Assembly (NCBI GenBank): GCA_020850325.1
Contig: JADZEW010000008.1
Span: forward strand, 310,001 to 374,000
From: Methanoregulaceae archaeon
Lineage (GTDB): Bacteria > Armatimonadota > Fimbriimonadia > Fimbriimonadales > Fimbriimonadaceae
Length of the DNA stretch: 64,000 nucleotides
Direction: 5' to 3'
This document shows, piece after piece, positions 8,946-16,696 of this stretch (its first letter is position 1; each line of letters opens with the position of its first letter). Made by a program: the position numbers and the translations under genes. The notes beneath the pieces are model-generated. The model searched no databases, was not told the DNA's origin, and worked only from the letters and a program-made list of their open reading frames with translations.

Positions 8946-9134
8946 CTACCGCGGGCGGCTCTCGCGGGCCTCACGTTGCTCGGGCGTCAGCGTGTTCTCA
9001 CGAAGCTTCTGCTCCTCGGCGGAGTTCATCTTCGGATCGTTGGGGCCGACATCCGATGAGCAACCCGCCAACGAGACCAGCGAGATCGCGAGGAGGACTA
9101 GTCTCCCGACCAAGGTCGCCCCCAGAACTGCCAA
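8946..9134 (-). CDS. Small predicted lipoprotein
   Basis: A 62-residue protein with a hydrophobic stretch ending in the lipobox SLAGC (Cys25), followed by a highly charged tail of about 35 residues rich in Glu, Arg and Lys. It should be lipidated and held in the envelope. The start appears to be TTG at 9134, which overlaps the end of the pseudopilin gene by 37 bases in another frame, so the two are likely co-expressed. A later TTG nearer the hydrophobic core is possible. No family is recognised, and its function may relate to the pseudopilin. Confidence 0.65.
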   Translation of the reverse strand: MAVLGATLVGRLVLLAISLVSLAGCSSDVGPNDPKMNSAEEQKLRENTLTPEQREARESRPR

Positions 9135-9907
9135 AGCTTCTTGTCATCCATCTTCTGGCAGTATTGAGCGTACGTCGTCGCCTCGGACTGGGAGGGGTTA
9201 TCCGCGTAGTAAGCGATGAACTTCTCCTTGCCGAACTTCGCCGCATGGCCGTCCGCGTAGGCGCCCGGGAATCGGGGCCCCGGATACTGCCGGCGGGCAT
9301 CCCAGATCAGCTGGTACCAGCTCCAGTCGGTCGCATAGCGGTCCATCGTCGGCCACGAAGCATCGATGCCGTAGAACCGCATCCAGCTCCAGCTGAGCCC
9401 GGCATAGCGCGTGGGCGCGACGGCAAGCCGCTGAGCCGGGTCCTCGAAGCTCGTATTGCTACGCTGTTGGCTGGGGACGTTCCAGTCGATGTTCATGCAA
9501 CCATTGCCTCCCCAGTGGCGGCTGTAGCCATCCACGTTCAGGCTGAGGTTGGTGACCCACTGCCACTTGTACACGAAGCCGGGGAAGAACGGGTCGGGAA
9601 TGTCGTCACCCTTGATGTCGGGCAAGGTCTTATCGAAAAAGATCTCCCGGTTCTTCACGTACGGGTAGATGTCACCGACCCAGGTGTCCCCGGAGATGTA
9701 GCTGGTGCCGTAGTCGTGCACGACCACGTCGTCGTAGTCGGTGGAGTACATCTGCAAACCGAGGGCGATCTGCTTGACGCCGGAGATCGTCGCCGTCACC
9801 TTGGCGGCGGTCTTGGCTTGGGCGAAAACGGGGAAGAGGATAGCGGCGAGAATCGCGATGATCGCGATCACGACGAGAAGTTCAATGAGTGTAAATGCTT
9901 TGCGCAT
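9098..9907 (-). CDS. Type II secretion/type IV pilus-like pseudopilin
   Basis: A 269-residue protein with the class III prepilin leader MRKA followed by FTLIELLVVIAIIAI, continuing into a PVFAQAK helix. The residue before the cleavage point is Ala rather than the common Gly. The Glu at mature position 5 is present. The C-terminal domain contains QIALGLQMYSTDYDD and a late YADGHAAKF, resembling the DUF1559-like/H-x-DG pseudopilins abundant in Armatimonadota and Planctomycetota. It would be processed by a prepilin peptidase and assembled at or held in the inner membrane. An AGGAGG-type site precedes the ATG. Its specific role is unknown. Confidence 0.9.
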   Translation of the reverse strand: MRKAFTLIELLVVIAIIAILAAILFPVFAQAKTAAKVTATISGVKQIALGLQMYSTDYDDVVVHDYGTSYISGDTWVGDIYPYVKNREIFFDKTLPDIKGDDIPDPFFPGFVYKWQWVTNLSLNVDGYSRHWGGNGCMNIDWNVPSQQRSNTSFEDPAQRLAVAPTRYAGLSWSWMRFYGIDASWPTMDRYATDWSWYQLIWDARRQYPGPRFPGAYADGHAAKFGKEKFIAYYADNPSQSEATTYAQYCQKMDDKKLWQFWGRPWSGD

Positions 9908-9983
9908 GGATTCCTCCTGCGCCTAGCATTCCCGGACAACGTTAACGTCTCATTCAGGGAGTGTTAGCTCCCGGTTAGGATGC

Positions 9984-10193
9984 TCAACTGGCGACCGCGA
10001 AGTCGCTCACCCGGTCTTCGAGCTTCTTGGCGGCGCGGTCGGCCGCATCCATCAGATCCCCAACACTCGGCAACGGTTTGCCATGCAAGCGGCGGTAAGT
10101 AATCCACGCAGTCGTGGCAGCGATGCCCAACAGGGCGGCGCTCGTTATCCAAGGAGTCGTGCTCCGTCGCACGGGTTCTGGGTTCTGGCTCAT
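9984..10193 (-). CDS. Small single-pass membrane protein
   Basis: A 69-residue protein with a short polar N-terminus, one transmembrane helix (about 17-35, SAALLGIAATTAWITY) and a charged amphipathic C-terminal tail (DLMDAADRAAKKLEDRV) that could form a coiled coil. AGAGGTAG precedes the ATG by about seven bases. The arrangement resembles YtxH-like small envelope or stress proteins, but no family can be assigned with certainty. It stands between the pseudopilin and the 10270 gene on the same strand. Confidence 0.65.
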   Translation of the reverse strand: MSQNPEPVRRSTTPWITSAALLGIAATTAWITYRRLHGKPLPSVGDLMDAADRAAKKLEDRVSDFAVAS

Positions 10194-10269
10194 GTCGTCT
10201 ACCTCTTACTTCGACGTAAAAAGAATTGTCGGAGTTTCCGAGGAGGGTCCTCAGTGCCTGGTTACCAGG

Positions 10270-10761
10270 TTAGTTCTCGTACTCGATCGACCGGCCGGAG
10301 CGGGCGGCAAGTTCGTCGATAAGGAGTTCGTAGGGAACTTCGAGGCCGTTGCGCCGCCAGCCAACGGGCACCTTGGTTCGGCCCGCGACCACGTAGGCAT
10401 GAGGACGGATCACCATGCTGCCTTGCTCGAAGACCAAGCTGGTCTTGTCGCCTTTCACCCGAATACCGAGGATGGCCTCGTAGCGGACGGTTCGGACCTT
10501 GCCACCTTCCACGGATTCGAACTCCTTGTCGTGAAGCACATACTCGGCGGCGGTCGCTTGGCGGTGGGCGACTTCGGCGAGGGCGGAGCGCCCAAGTTCG
10601 GTCAGCGCACCCGCGATTTGCTTGATGTCCTTGCCAATCGAGCGTTCACCCTCGCGACGCCAAACGCTGCCGCCTTGGCGCTGAGCTTGGCGGCGGCGAT
10701 CTTCGGCCCCAACTTGGAGCCAGCGAACGGCCTCACCCGGCTGATAACGAACATCATCCAT
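10270..10761 (-). CDS. Conserved hypothetical protein with PH-like C-terminal half
   Basis: A 163-residue soluble protein. The N-terminal 80 residues are rich in Arg, Gln and Ala and predicted helical (SIGKDIKQIAGALTELGRSALAEVA). The C-terminal half is a beta-rich segment with alternating hydrophobics (VRYEAILGIRVKGDKTSLVF, then VVAGRTKVPVGWRRNG), ending in a helix (ELLIDELAARS), a pattern that recalls PH-like domains. That similarity is a pattern judgement only. No Shine-Dalgarno sequence is evident before the ATG at 10761. It is downstream of, and on the same strand as, the EEP-family gene, 52 bases away. Confidence 0.65.
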   Translation of the reverse strand: MDDVRYQPGEAVRWLQVGAEDRRRQAQRQGGSVWRREGERSIGKDIKQIAGALTELGRSALAEVAHRQATAAEYVLHDKEFESVEGGKVRTVRYEAILGIRVKGDKTSLVFEQGSMVIRPHAYVVAGRTKVPVGWRRNGLEVPYELLIDELAARSGRSIEYEN

Positions 10762-10813
10762 GAACCTATGGACGTGGATTCGCCGAACGGGGTTGCGGGG
10801 CGTGGGACTTCTG

Positions 10814-11671
10814 CTACTTCACGACGAACTCGACTACGACGGCGCGGTGATCGCTGGGCCACGGATCGACCGCAATGTCGGTCCGTGGGCTGGTCTCACC
10901 GACGACCTCAGCCGACTTCGGTTCGATGCCCATTTCGCGGAAGAACACGAGGTCGATCCGATCCATCACGTCGTTCTGCTCCACCTTGCCCACCGGGTAG
11001 CCGGGACTCCATGTGAATCCAGGCTTGTTGAGCGGGTCGGGATGTACGACTCGGTAAGCGTCACAAAAGCCAATCGACTCCACCGACCACGTTACGGGCC
11101 ACGCGACGCTCATGCCGAAGGTCCGGTGGCTCGTGCGTGGCGTCCAATCGTGATGCGAGGGTGTGTTGAAGTCGCCGACAAACACCACCCGTTCGTCGGT
11201 CTTCACGCGCTTGCCCATGTCCTTAAGGATCGCGTGAACCTCGGCGAGCCGACCCGACGTGGCTTCGACTTGAGCGGCGTCCCCGGGAGTCTTCGCGTTG
11301 CCGTCGCGAACCTCATAGGGTCCGTAGGGATAGGCGGTCAGGTGAGTGTTGTACACAACAAGCATCGATCCATTGGCGAGCTTGATCCTCGCACCGCCCC
11401 AGCGCGAGCCCTCGACCGCCCAATCCTCGGTGATCTCGAATCGGGTCAGGATCGAGGTCTTGTCGCTGCGGTTCCACTTCAGCATCTCCGCGACCTTAGG
11501 GAGACTCTCGCCCGGCTCTTGGATGCCGACGATGTCGGCACGGCTGGTCTCGATCACCTTCGCAGTCTGGGGGAGCGGCTGGTGCTGGGTGCCGCCGACC
11601 CAGATGTTGAAGGTCATGATTCGAACGCTGGTCGGGGCGACGATCGCCGCGGCGAGGAGGGCAGAAAGCAT
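10814..11671 (-). CDS. Secreted endonuclease/exonuclease/phosphatase (EEP) family protein
   Basis: A 285-residue protein with a short N-terminal hydrophobic signal (MLSALLAAAIVAPTS). The metal-dependent EEP catalytic motifs occur in order: MTFNIW (Asn), GIQEP (metal-binding Glu), VVYNTHLTAY (His), VGDFNTPSHHD (Asp and Asn) and the C-terminal PWPSDHRAVV (Asp-His pair). Family members cleave phosphodiesters in nucleic acids, sphingomyelin or phosphoinositides; the substrate cannot be chosen here. The signal suggests a periplasmic or extracellular role. The start is divergent from the YciI-like gene at 11731, only 59 bases away. Confidence 0.88.
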   Translation of the reverse strand: MLSALLAAAIVAPTSVRIMTFNIWVGGTQHQPLPQTAKVIETSRADIVGIQEPGESLPKVAEMLKWNRSDKTSILTRFEITEDWAVEGSRWGGARIKLANGSMLVVYNTHLTAYPYGPYEVRDGNAKTPGDAAQVEATSGRLAEVHAILKDMGKRVKTDERVVFVGDFNTPSHHDWTPRTSHRTFGMSVAWPVTWSVESIGFCDAYRVVHPDPLNKPGFTWSPGYPVGKVEQNDVMDRIDLVFFREMGIEPKSAEVVGETSPRTDIAVDPWPSDHRAVVVEFVVK

Positions 11672-11718
11672 GACGGTGAGTATGGCGAGGCTTCGTTAAG
11701 TCAGCGTGAAGTATGGGC

Positions 11719-11724
11719 TATGAT
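11719..11724 (+). promoter_or_regulatory. Candidate -10 (TATGAT) six bases before the YciI-like start
   Basis: TATGAT matches TATAAT at five of six positions and ends exactly six bases before the ATG at 11731, which would give a leaderless mRNA. No clear -35 is seen. Confidence 0.55.
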
Positions 11725-11730
11725 CGGAGC

Positions 11731-12411
11731 ATGAAGCTCTTGCTTATGATCGTGGCGCTGTCGATCGCGGCCGCATTCGCTGGCTCGGTGGCAGACAAGA
11801 AGGTGTACTTCATGTACTTCATGCGCGGCGAGGGCACTCGCCCGACCGACCAGAAGCTGCTGGACGCGATGCAGAAGGGCCACATCGAGAACATGGTCAA
11901 CCAAGCGAACCTTGGAAAGCTCCTGGCGGCGGGACCCCTCAACGATCCGGGCCAAGCTCGGCGGGGCATCACGGTGCTGCATGTGGATGATGAGAAGCAG
12001 ATTCCTGCTCTGTTCGAGAACGACCCCTACGTGAAGCACGACATCATGCGGGTCAAGGCGGCGAAGTGGGACGTCGATCCCAAGATGTTCAAGCCGGCGG
12101 TCGATCCGAGTTCGATCGTCGAGTATCGCTTGGTGCTGATGAAGCGTGGATTGGGGATGCAGCCGGAGAACGACGATATGGTTCGCGAGCACCGCAAGTT
12201 CATGGACGGTCTAAAGAAGACCCACCAACTCGCCGTGTGGGGCACGGTAACCGGACTCGACGGCGTTCGCGAGGTCATGATCTTCAACGGGACGGATACC
12301 GATGGCATCATGAACAAGCTCAAGGAAGACGCCTACGTGCAGAAAGCGCTGATGAGCCCGGAAATCTTGCCGCTTTGGATGTCGAAGGGCGTCGTTGGTG
12401 CAACAAAGTAG
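11731..12411 (+). CDS. Exported YciI-like protein (two dimeric alpha-beta barrel units)
   Basis: A 226-residue protein with a cleavable-looking signal peptide (MKLLLMIVALSIAAAFAGS). Two YciI-like units follow. The first (about 25-105) has LLAAGPLNDPGQARRGITVL and ENDPYVKHDIMRV; the second (about 120-220) has HQLAVWGTVTGLDGVREVMIF and EDAYVQKALM. YciI/DGPF proteins are small dimeric barrels, mostly of unknown activity, so a tandem copy would form an internal pseudo-dimer. An in-frame ATG at 11713 is possible, but the signal peptide and the -10-like TATGAT favour 11731. It is followed after 25 bases by the small UGA-containing frame and hemW. Confidence 0.82.
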   Translation: MKLLLMIVALSIAAAFAGSVADKKVYFMYFMRGEGTRPTDQKLLDAMQKGHIENMVNQANLGKLLAAGPLNDPGQARRGITVLHVDDEKQIPALFENDPYVKHDIMRVKAAKWDVDPKMFKPAVDPSSIVEYRLVLMKRGLGMQPENDDMVREHRKFMDGLKKTHQLAVWGTVTGLDGVREVMIFNGTDTDGIMNKLKEDAYVQKALMSPEILPLWMSKGVVGATK

Positions 12412-12436
12412 CGGGTTTCGGCGCTAGAAAGAGACG

Positions 12437-12607
12437 ATGATGGGCAAGTTGCTTCTCTCGGTAGCGATCGGCGGCGGGCTTGGGTTCGGATACCACCTGC
12501 TCATGAAGGCCATCGGCTCCCAATGAATCAACTGCCATCAGCCGGCGGTGCCGGTGATAGCGGGGATGGTCTTGGGTTTGATCGCCGTGCTGGGCAGCCG
12601 CCAGTAG
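12437..12607 (+). CDS. Candidate small selenoprotein: two-helix membrane protein with in-frame TGA (UxxC)
   Basis: From ATG 12437 the frame encodes 29 residues, meets TGA at 12524-12526, and then continues without another stop to TAG at 12605-12607. The first part is a glycine-rich transmembrane helix (SVAIGGGLGFGYHLLMKAIG). After the TGA come Ile-Asn-Cys-His-Gln-Pro and a second clear transmembrane helix (VPVIAGMVLGLIAVLG). Reading TGA as selenocysteine gives a 56-residue protein with U30-x-x-C33 in the loop between helices. G or C in third codon positions is 24 of 29 before the TGA and 23 of 26 after it; the hemW frame over the same bases has 12 of 27. A SECIS-like hairpin follows. If TGA is a true stop, the gene is 12437-12526 (29 residues) coupled to hemW. 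The shape recalls DUF6132-like small proteins with a Cys-containing loop; that is inference. Confidence 0.6.
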
Positions 12608-13689
12608 CGGTCTACGTTCACACGCCCTTTTGCCCGACCAAGTGCGGGTATTGCGATTTCAACAGCTACGCCATGGAGGGCGAGATCATGGCGCGGACGA
12701 CCGCCGCGATGATCGAAGAGATCCGGCGCAGCCCTTGGCGGGGACAACCGGCGAAGACGATCTTCTTCGGCGGCGGGACGCCGACGTACCTGCCGACCGA
12801 TCAGCTCCTCGCCATCCTTGCGGCGGTGGTCGAAGTCCATCCGCCCATCGATGACGCGGAGATCACAAGCGAAGCCAATCCTGGGACGGTGGATGCGGAC
12901 AAGTTCGGGGCGATGCGCGAGGCAGGATTTAATCGGGTGAGCCTGGGCGCGCAGAGCTTCTTGGATGACGATCTTCTGCGGCTCGGGCGAATCCACGTGG
13001 CGGGGCAGATCGAGGCCGCGGTCGCTAAGGCCAGGGATGCAGGGTTTGACAATCTCAACCTCGACCTCATGTTCGCCTTGCCTGGTCAGTCGTTGCGAGC
13101 GTGGGATCAGAACCTCCGCCGGGCGATAGGGCTCGAACCGGAACACCTGTCGCTATACTGCCTAACGCTGGAGCCCAACACCCCGTTCTATCGGCAGCAC
13201 CTGCGAGGGCTGCTGATTCAACCCGACGAAGACGATCAGGTCGAGATGTACGAGCTTGCGCGGGACCGAGCGGCCGATGCTGGCTATGCGCATTACGAGA
13301 TCAGCAACTTCGCTAAACCCGATCGCGAGAGCCGGCACAATCTCGCCTACTGGCGCGCCGAGTCTTACGCCGGTTACGGGCCCGGAGCGGTTGGGTTCAT
13401 GGACGGGGTGCGCACGACGAACTGGAAACACCCCGAGCGGTACATCGAGGCCGTCCAGTCCGGTGCGCCCACGGCCTTCGAACACGAGTCCATCGGCGAG
13501 AGTACGCATCGACTCGAGCAGATCATGTTGGGCTTGCGCCTGAGCGAGGGAATCCCCGTCGCGCTTGCCGAAGAAGAGGGGCTGCGCGCAATGACATCGC
13601 GGGGATGGGTTGATCTGTCAAGCGGCCGCGTCGTGCTGACGCCTGACGGGCAGCACTTCTGTAGCGAAGTTGCTCTCGCCCTTGCCTAG
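12523..13689 (+). CDS. hemW: HemW-like radical SAM heme chaperone
   Basis: A 388-residue protein. The radical SAM cluster motif C-x3-C-x2-C is at Cys37, Cys41 and Cys44 (FCPTKCGYCDF). The residue after the motif is Phe, not the fourth Cys of HemN, so HemW is the better call than coproporphyrinogen dehydrogenase. FFGGGTPTYL (SAM binding), NRVSLGAQSF, and the HNLAYW segment associated with heme binding in HemW follow. The only in-frame canonical start is ATG 12523, which overlaps the TGA of the small frame. The first 26 residues are Gly/Asp-rich and look like a shadow translation of that frame, with low GC at third positions. Confidence 0.92.
   Translation: MNQLPSAGGAGDSGDGLGFDRRAGQPPVAVYVHTPFCPTKCGYCDFNSYAMEGEIMARTTAAMIEEIRRSPWRGQPAKTIFFGGGTPTYLPTDQLLAILAAVVEVHPPIDDAEITSEANPGTVDADKFGAMREAGFNRVSLGAQSFLDDDLLRLGRIHVAGQIEAAVAKARDAGFDNLNLDLMFALPGQSLRAWDQNLRRAIGLEPEHLSLYCLTLEPNTPFYRQHLRGLLIQPDEDDQVEMYELARDRAADAGYAHYEISNFAKPDRESRHNLAYWRAESYAGYGPGAVGFMDGVRTTNWKHPERYIEAVQSGAPTAFEHESIGESTHRLEQIMLGLRLSEGIPVALAEEEGLRAMTSRGWVDLSSGRVVLTPDGQHFCSEVALALA
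12537..12558 (+). promoter_or_regulatory. SECIS-like hairpin just downstream of the in-frame TGA
   Basis: ATCA (12537-12540) pairs with TGAT (12555-12558), a single G at 12541 is bulged, and CCGGC pairs with GCCGG around a GGT loop (12547-12549). The bulge is at +15 from the TGA and the loop at +21 to +23. In Escherichia coli fdhF the corresponding bulge is at +15 and the GGUC loop at +19 to +22. A G in the first two loop positions and a UGA-to-loop distance of this size agree with the known bacterial SECIS pattern. A GC-rich hairpin can also arise by chance. Confidence 0.5.
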
Positions 13690-13730
13690 ATTTGTTTCCT
13701 ATTGCCCATGAGATCGGTCCATGCGCACCC

Positions 13731-13754
13731 TTGCGAGAGTAGGCGCAATTTTTT
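13731..13754 (+). terminator. Possible Rho-independent terminator after hemW
   Basis: TTGCG and CGCAA pair around an eight-base loop and are followed by TTTTTT (13749-13754), 42 bases after the hemW stop. The stem is only five pairs, so it is weak. Confidence 0.45.
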
Positions 13755-13826
13755 GCGAAGGGCGAACAAACCGCATCCGAAGGCGCGACCATTGGGCATG
13801 AACGGTGGGGGAATGAAAGGCGGGGG

Positions 13827-14261
13827 ATGCTGACGCTGACGCGTGCCCGGGTCTTGCTCGTCGAGGATGATCCTCGCGAGCAGAACATGGTCTTGAGTGT
13901 TGCCGAACAGCTCAAGCCCGCTCCCGAGGTCGAGCTTGTTCACAACGGCAAGGAGGCGCTTGTCTATTTGGACGAGCTGACTCACGATCGACTGCCCCAA
14001 CTGGTTTTGTTAGATCTCGACCTTCCCTTGGTCCCTGGGTTGGAGGTTTTGCGGCGTATAAGAAAGCGGTACATGACACGCGGTGTACCGGTCACGGTGT
14101 TTACGGGATCGCTGTCCGCCGAAGACCTTGCCGTCGCAGAGCGATATAATGCTAGCTTCGTGAGAAAACCAACCCTCAATGATGAGTATGTGGACACGCT
14201 CCACAAGATTCTTCACTACTGGACCGTGCTGAACTGTACGGTTACGCTCCCCCGCGATTAG
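13827..14261 (+). CDS. Stand-alone response regulator (Rcp/CheY-like)
   Basis: A 144-residue single-domain receiver. The acidic pocket is in LLVEDD, the phospho-acceptor Asp63 is in LVLLDLDLP, the Thr is in VFTGS and the Lys in VRKP. The phrase VLLDLDLP-x3-GLEVLRRIR is typical of the cyanobacterial-phytochrome-type Rcp regulators. No output domain is present. A GGCGGGGG directly precedes the ATG. Its stop is one base from the start of the AraC-type regulator, so the pair is co-transcribed and may work together. No histidine kinase is in the window. Confidence 0.9.
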   Translation: MLTLTRARVLLVEDDPREQNMVLSVAEQLKPAPEVELVHNGKEALVYLDELTHDRLPQLVLLDLDLPLVPGLEVLRRIRKRYMTRGVPVTVFTGSLSAEDLAVAERYNASFVRKPTLNDEYVDTLHKILHYWTVLNCTVTLPRD

Positions 14262-14262
14262 C

Positions 14263-15066
14263 ATGAGCGAAGTGTTCTCGCTCGCTCAGGTGCGCGGGGT
14301 CGCGGACTGGGCGGTGGAATGGATGTTCACGGGCGAGATCATCGCCTTGCAGCGGATTTCGGCAGAGTTTGAGGATGTCCACCAGGCACAGTTGAAGGTC
14401 GCCGGACGTGGCTTGGTCTCCGTTCGCAAGGGTACGGCCGTCATCGGCGGAACCGTGTTTCCGAGTGGACATCTAGGTCTACTCAAGGGAGGCACCCACC
14501 GCCTTCTGGTTTCGGCGTCCGAGTTCGCGGTCGACTTGGTGACCTGGAATCCTTCGATCTTGGGTTGGCTCGATATCTTGATCGGGCGTTCGCTCAGAGA
14601 GTCGGAGATTCGGGTAGCCCCTGGCCAGATGGATGATTTCGACGCTAATGCGAGTCCCACGACCGAGTTGGGACTCGCTGGGCACTTGCTCACGCGAATC
14701 GCTGGACTCCTCCAAAATCCGTCCCGAATCTCCATCCGCCCTACCCCTGCGGCGGAGGGTGGGCCCTTTGCCGAACTCCTGGAGGCGGTGGAAACCGACC
14801 CCGCGCACGGCTGGAACCTGACCGAAGCCGCCGATCAGGCGGGCTACAGTTCGTTCCACTTCTCACGAACCTTCAAGCAGCAGGTGGGTTGCGGATTCCA
14901 CGAGTATCTGGATCGCCGTCGGACCGAGGTCGCGGTGATGAGGCTTGCTCAGGGGGGCTCGGTGGCAGAAGCGACTGAACTCGCCGGATTTTCTTCCGCC
15001 CGCTCGCTACGCGAGTCGTTGCGAGACTATCTCGGATTGCGCCCAACCGATTTCCGCACGGACTAG
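14263..15066 (+). CDS. AraC-type transcriptional regulator
   Basis: A 267-residue protein. The C-terminal 100 residues contain the two helix-turn-helix units of the AraC/XylS family: WNLTEAADQAGYSSFHFSRTF, then SVAEATELAGFSSARSLRESL, ending in LGLRPTDFR. The N-terminal 165 residues form an uncharacterised, partly cupin-like sensing region. It begins one base after the response regulator gene. Its TAG stop shares the palindrome CTAG with the convergent murJ stop. The target genes are unknown, and the arabinose locus 30 kb away has no obvious link to it. Confidence 0.85.
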   Translation: MSEVFSLAQVRGVADWAVEWMFTGEIIALQRISAEFEDVHQAQLKVAGRGLVSVRKGTAVIGGTVFPSGHLGLLKGGTHRLLVSASEFAVDLVTWNPSILGWLDILIGRSLRESEIRVAPGQMDDFDANASPTTELGLAGHLLTRIAGLLQNPSRISIRPTPAAEGGPFAELLEAVETDPAHGWNLTEAADQAGYSSFHFSRTFKQQVGCGFHEYLDRRRTEVAVMRLAQGGSVAEATELAGFSSARSLRESLRDYLGLRPTDFRTD

Positions 15067-16637
15067 CTCTTCCGGGCGAGTCGCTTGAAGGCCCGGTCAA
15101 AGTAGCTCGCCTCACTCATTCCGAGGAATCGGGTCACCCCGTAGAAGACCCAAATGCCGAGGAGGCCGATGACCGCGAGGGCGGCGATCTCCGAGAGCTT
15201 ACGCTGGGGATTCCAGATATGCATGGCTCCATTGGAGACTGCTCCCGTGATCACCCCGGCGAGTGCAGTTCCTGCGATCGTAAGCAATATCCCCTTCCGA
15301 TCGAGGGCACCGACCTCGCGCTCAAGTGCGACGAAAAGCGTGATCGCTAACCCGAAGGCCGCAACATTGGATGCCCAAGGCAGCATGCGGAAGTCAGGCG
15401 ACACCTTGACCGCCCAAACGCAAAGCGAAATGAACACCGCGGTCATCACCGTGCCCACGGCAACGGGCAAGAAGGTCTTTTGTAGCGAGAAGAAGCCGCG
15501 CATGAGCACGGGTTGGGCGCACCAGGCGAAGATGCCGACCGCGTAGATGCGCAGACAATCCGCCACGGCGACGAGCTGGTCGGGAGTCTCCATCGCCGCT
15601 CCGTAACCGTACAGGACATTGACAATCTGCGGCGCGAGGGAGAACATCAGCGCTCCCGAAGCCATGCCCAGATAAAGCACGGTGCGGAGTGTTTTGCCCA
15701 CCTGATCGCGGTAGAGATCCATCCGCTGGGTGGAGACGAACTCGGCGAGGACCGGGAAAGCGGCGAGCGCGAGCGACTGCCCGAAGATGCCCAGCGGGGC
15801 TTGCATCAGGTTGTTGGCCGCCGCGAGCACGGTATTCACGCCGTCCGTGCCATAGCTCGACGCGAACTTCTGAGTGATGATGCCGGCCACGCTAGGTAGC
15901 GAAAACCCGAGTAGCACCGGCAGCAGCAGCATGAAGAACTTGCGCACGCCGGGCAGGGAAGTATCGACCGACGGGCGGAACGAACTCCCCTCGCGGAGCA
16001 TCATCAGCGCGGGAAGCATGAGGTTGCCGATTAGCGCACCTACGAGCGCACCCCAAGCCATGCTTTCGACGCCAAATCCCATGGCCCACGGCAAGATCGC
16101 CGCACCCAGGATGATGCCGAAGTTGTAGACGTTGGGGGCGAGGGCCGGTCCCCAGAAGTTGCGCCTCGCGTACAGCGTCGCCAGCAACACCGAGCCCACG
16201 AGAAATGCGAACTGCGCGGGCAGGAGCACGCGGCTCATGAAGATCGCGTCGGGCACGACCGCATCCGGCTTGACATCTTGGAAGTAGCGGATGATCTGAG
16301 GTGTGAAGATCCAGGCGATCGCGATCAAGACCACGGCCACGATCGAGGTCAGCGTCACGACTACGCTGAACACGCGCCAAGCTTCTTCGCGCTTGTCGTT
16401 GTGCCAGTACTCGCTGAACACCGGGATGAAGGCGCTCGACAAGCCGCCGCCGGCGACGAGCATGAAGATCATGTCGGGGATCAGGATCGCGAGCCGGTAA
16501 GCGTCGGTGTCGAGCCCTACGCCGAACTGGCCGAACATGACCGTATCGCGGACCAAGCCCAAGAGTCGGCTGAGCAGCATTGCCGCCACCATGATGCCGC
16601 CCGCTTTGGATACGGAAATTCGATCGGATTCGGACAT
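15063..16637 (-). CDS. murJ: Lipid II flippase MurJ (MviN family)
   Basis: A 524-residue integral membrane protein with about 14 predicted helices, as expected for MurJ. It moves the peptidoglycan precursor lipid II across the inner membrane. The N-terminal signature LLSRLLGLVRDTVMFGQFG, with functionally important Arg residues, is followed by DAYRLAILIPD and AGGGLSSAFIPVFSEY. The length matches the family. It is convergent with the AraC-type gene; the two stop codons overlap on opposite strands in CTAG. The gene is monocistronic as far as seen, and no strong Shine-Dalgarno sequence precedes the ATG. Confidence 0.95.
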   Translation of the reverse strand: MSESDRISVSKAGGIMVAAMLLSRLLGLVRDTVMFGQFGVGLDTDAYRLAILIPDMIFMLVAGGGLSSAFIPVFSEYWHNDKREEAWRVFSVVVTLTSIVAVVLIAIAWIFTPQIIRYFQDVKPDAVVPDAIFMSRVLLPAQFAFLVGSVLLATLYARRNFWGPALAPNVYNFGIILGAAILPWAMGFGVESMAWGALVGALIGNLMLPALMMLREGSSFRPSVDTSLPGVRKFFMLLLPVLLGFSLPSVAGIITQKFASSYGTDGVNTVLAAANNLMQAPLGIFGQSLALAAFPVLAEFVSTQRMDLYRDQVGKTLRTVLYLGMASGALMFSLAPQIVNVLYGYGAAMETPDQLVAVADCLRIYAVGIFAWCAQPVLMRGFFSLQKTFLPVAVGTVMTAVFISLCVWAVKVSPDFRMLPWASNVAAFGLAITLFVALEREVGALDRKGILLTIAGTALAGVITGAVSNGAMHIWNPQRKLSEIAALAVIGLLGIWVFYGVTRFLGMSEASYFDRAFKRLARKS

Positions 16638-16696
16638 GGTGGACTCGCGACGCGTTAGGCTACCTTAACCCGAGAATGGAGTAACCTTCGAACGTT

